A DNA stretch of 64,000 bases, from the NCBI GenBank assembly GCA_022266195.1, contig WHVY01000006.1:496001-560000 (forward strand), written 5' to 3'. Source of the stretch: Tetranychus cinnabarinus (Eukaryota; Arthropoda; Arachnida; Trombidiformes; Tetranychidae). This document shows positions 61,401 to 64,000 of this stretch, piece after piece (within the stretch, counting starts at the first letter, position 1; every line of letters starts with the position of its first letter). The translations under genes and the position numbers were made by a program. Below the pieces are notes generated by a model that ran no database searches, was not told the origin of the DNA, and worked only from the letters and a program-made list of their open reading frames with translations.

Positions 61401-63913
61401 AACTCATTTTCGAACACAAGTGCAAAGAAATGAAAAAAAATAAATGAAAATTAGACACAAAAGCAACTGATTAATGAAGATTAAATTTCTAAGTAAATTA
61501 AAAATTGTTAATATTGATTGAATCAGTTTTAATATTGCAGTTTCACATGTTAAAAGATTGAGGAACCGATCACTTTACTTTTGAATACAAAAAATTGATT
61601 GAATTAGATTATTGTTCTTGACCGATCTAACCACAAATTACTAGCTTTTAATGATTAACTGATGAATAGATTGCTCTACTTTTTTGTAAAATTTGCTAAT
61701 GTTGATGAGTCGAATGAAGAGTTTGAATGTTTCCATTCGTATTTCAACCTTTTCAACGATTCAGTTTGACTGAGGATTGAAAGGGAAAAGGTGAATTCAC
61801 TTTTCCACTTTCAATGGATGACATCAAGTACCATATTAAATGTCTCATCGATGGAAGCGAATAAAGATTAATGCATTATTGGACTGATAATGTAAAATAA
61901 CCCGATGATTAACATTGACATTGAGTCTCTCAATCAGCTAAAATTGACTCTAATCTAAACATGAAATGTTTATTTGGATCAAATCAACTTTATTCATCGA
62001 TATTATTACCATTTAGGTAATCTTGTTTTGAGCCTTACTTCAATCATGATAATATCATGTGAACCTTTGAATCAGTTAAACTTTGTGTCAACATTTACAA
62101 GTTGAGGGATTTGCAAGAGTAAATTTTTGCCATTTGAAAAACTCATTACCTGTAACCAGAAGAAATGTTCAAGTAAATCAATAACTGACTGATTCAATAT
62201 CAACGGTTGACTTGGAAAACATTTGGTAATATTGAACATTTAAATTGCACATTTGGCACAAAATTTAAACTTAAAAATGTAACAATTTGACAGAAGAGAT
62301 AAAAATGATGATTTCAACAAAAATTTCAACCAAAACTGAACAAATTGTTGTAATCATGTGAATTGTAATAGATTTTTCTCTCTCTCTTCATTTCACGTTC
62401 AAGGAAAGGTAAAAAATGCAATTGATTGTTGAGACAAGTAAATTGGTTAATGATACTTACCATCAGTGATAGGACCCAAGGGCCATACTAAATCTGTTTT
62501 TAACAAGAGAAGAGAAAAGATGATGAAGATGATGAGAAAGTATGAAAAGGTAAAGTGGAAAGAGATGGTTGAAGGATAACGTGAAGCGAAAGCAAAAAGA
62601 TGAAACAAAACATTATTTATATTGATATCAACCTTGTACATCTTTATAATAATTTTGACTCAAAGTATTAAAGTATTTCTGTTCAACATTGTTATCAATT
62701 CAACTTTGATTTTAACGTTAATGGAAGGTTCGTGATAAGCTTTGATTGTGAGAAACAAAATAGTCTCAAAAATTGGTATTAATCAATTTTTTAAATGTTG
62801 CACTTTTCATTTGTATAAGTGTTGTAAGCTAGTCAAAGTTATTAAATATGAAAAGCTTCACTCCCATCAAGAAAAAACTTGATATTGGTTATTATAAAGA
62901 CGATGGAGTTGTTCACGTTTCCAGTCACTTCAATCAACATGAGAAATTGACTTTTCTTGGAAATTCAATAGTTGATTTTTAAATGATCATCAAGATACCT
63001 TGGATATAATTGGATTTATCCATGTTTTCAAGCTATTGAGATTATCTTAAAGTCAAATTTTAAGATGGAAATTTTTCTCCTTCTGTCCAGATATCTTGAT
63101 CGATCTTCACATAAAGCTATTACAGTTCAAATGGAACGATTTTGATTGTCGATTAAATCGCATTTGCATCAATTGATTGTCCAATTAGGCTTATAATTAG
63201 GCGATAGTTTAAATGGTTAAGTTGATGGAGCTTGAATCGTTGAATTTTTTCCAAACTTTGAGTTGAGCTTCCATGCTTTTTATTCTGGTTAAAATCCTGG
63301 TTTCGATTCAGGTTCATTTTCACAGTCTTGACCAATTTTATCACCTTTTTCCAGATTATTCTTATTCCAAGTTGAAGTAGATCGAGTAATGACACTTATC
63401 TGTACATCTGTAACTTATCTTGTCACCCAATTTGGGTTTCGGTTCTGGTTCACTTTTCTGGTCACTTGTTTGTCCACTTTTTCAAAGTTATTTTAGATTC
63501 TTCTTGAAGTAGCTTGGAAAATTTTGAAGGCTTACCCATCGATTCACATTTAGTTTGAACCATTGGGACCATTAAAGACTCAACGGCACACATTAATCAA
63601 TTAATTATTCACTTAATTAACCATTCTTAAATTTACACCTGTTTTGATCGGACCAATCATAAGACACAATCAACTAACGCCATCTCTATTTACCCAAAAC
63701 ATAATTAATAAGCGAAATATTCAAACACACAAAATTATCCCATTTGAACTGTAACAGCTTATTTATTATCCAAACCACAAATCAAATCATCTCAATCAAC
63801 CGATTTCAACAATTAATAATGGACTTACCATAGGCACCTCTTCCTGCTCCTCGGCCTCGAGCTACGCTATTAGGCATCATTACTTCTTTGGGTTGAGCTT
63901 TTTTACATTCAAC
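58476..63913 (-). CDS. Rbp6: Rbp6/Musashi-family RNA-binding protein, C-terminal exons (partial)
   Basis: Three exons on the minus strand join in phase 1: 63913-63829, 62493-62461 (33 nt) and 58645-58476. The first encodes VECKKAQPKEVMMPNSVARG followed by RGAGRGAYG, the end of the second RRM and the basic linker characteristic of Musashi proteins. The microexon adds DLVWPLGPITDG. The last encodes a Gly/Tyr/Ala-rich tail (FPGAYAGYAGRGGYPGYPGF to TLNQLQGICIPLDHINN, then AAAAALQQL and a stop). The tail resembles Drosophila Rbp6 more than Musashi, from memory. RRM1 and most of RRM2 lie beyond the right edge. The family binds UAG-containing mRNA 3' UTRs to control translation in stem and neural cells. 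The introns here are long (3.8 and 1.3 kb), so alternative splicing is likely. Confidence 0.85.
59166..59526. repeat. Diverged tandem duplication, about 175-bp unit
   Basis: Unit 1 (59166-59340) and unit 2 (59359-59526) align along their length with small indels. Shared anchors are TTTGAACAACGAAAA near the left end, ATATGGCCAA in the middle and GAAAATCTGAAAAATTGAAA at the right end. It lies in the Rbp6-like last intron and has no coding potential that I trust. It is probably a local segmental duplication or a remnant of a repeat family. Confidence 0.75.
61023..61205 (-). CDS. Small intronless ORF nested in the Rbp6-like intron
   Basis: A 60-residue ORF starts MVTAKIGNDLICVFDKGWLS and ends with a helical, charged segment (LDDQLQRLDKLAGLEEAKTI). 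Its balanced composition (Asp, Glu, Lys, Gly, Trp) is unlike the Phe/Ile-rich spurious frames nearby, which argues for present or past coding. I do not recognise the family. No clear splice acceptor or poly-A signal was identified, so it could be a small nested gene, a retrocopy of an exon set, or a pseudogene fragment. Confidence 0.4.
   Translation of the reverse strand: MVTAKIGNDLICVFDKGWLSMKIDSMLSSFNSYSVDGKALDDQLQRLDKLAGLEEAKTIL
62494..63828 (-). other. Intron of the Rbp6-like gene upstream of the microexon
   Basis: A 1.3-kb intron with a normal GTAAGT donor (63828) and a pyrimidine-rich acceptor ending AACAG (62494-62495). AT-rich; no further exon recognised. Confidence 0.55.
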
Positions 63914-64000
63914 CTGCAATTAGGCGAGAGAAGAAGAAGAAAAAAAAGCAAAATCAATTTTTGTGTTCCATTATTTTTCCACAACAATTCAGGGTTCATG

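Larger units (their letters stand above)
58646..62460 (-). other. Last intron of the Rbp6-like gene
   Basis: This 3.8-kb intron lies between the 33-nt microexon and the terminal exon. It holds the tandem duplication (59166-59526) and a small ORF on the same strand (61023-61205). Other sequence is AT-rich without recognisable elements. A second cassette exon in phase 1 could be hidden here. Confidence 0.5.

Noticed and set aside
1..64000. CRISPR arrays, bacterial operons or phage genes
   Set aside because: No regularly spaced direct repeats with unique spacers and no prokaryotic gene organisation; the genes are intron-bearing and metazoan.

Overview
The window looks like nuclear DNA of an invertebrate, most likely an arthropod. 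It is AT-rich, every recognised host gene has spliceosomal introns with GT-AG ends (some only 55-70 nt long), and the gene set (an Rbp6/Musashi protein, a TRERF1/ZNF541-type ELM2-SANT factor, a GoLoco protein, an Mxd/Mxi1 factor, mitochondrial L7/L12, glutaminase) is metazoan. A compact chelicerate or mite-like genome would fit. That is inference from gene content and intron size; no species marker was identified. All proteins were recognised by eye from their motifs, with no database search.

Layout. 1-8,334: AT-rich DNA with one good orphan exon on the minus strand (4461-4574). 8,335-11,668: a secreted histidine/glycine-rich protein gene with nine exons, several only 24-66 nt long. 11,669-18,413: an Mxd/Mxi1-like repressor gene on the minus strand with an unresolved 3' end. 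21,961-25,137: a four-GoLoco protein (+) convergent with mRpL12 (-). About 25,780-35,425: a retroelement-derived cluster with three separate gag-like zinc-knuckle ORFs, an endonuclease/reverse-transcriptase ORF, and an intron-containing ubiquitin-protease (USP)-like gene that starts back to back with the RT ORF. 38,233-47,312: the large TRERF1/ZNF541-like gene (+). 48,914-51,841: mitochondrial glutaminase (+). 51,842-58,475: mostly non-coding, with a possible terminal-inverted-repeat element. 58,476-63,913 and beyond the right edge: the 3' half of an Rbp6/Musashi gene (-), whose long introns hold a 33-nt microexon, a small nested ORF and a local tandem duplication.

The host genes do not form a pathway. 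Several are nuclear regulators (Mxd, TRERF1-like, Rbp6), two are mitochondrial (mRpL12, glutaminase), one is probably cortical G-protein signalling (GoLoco) and one is secreted. The part most likely to be new is the 26-35 kb cluster. Its ORFs lie on both strands, each has its own plausible polyadenylation signal, and it pairs a non-LTR-type RT with a USP-fold protein that keeps recognisable Cys and His boxes, across an interval of only 63 bp that carries two perfect 12-bp palindromes.
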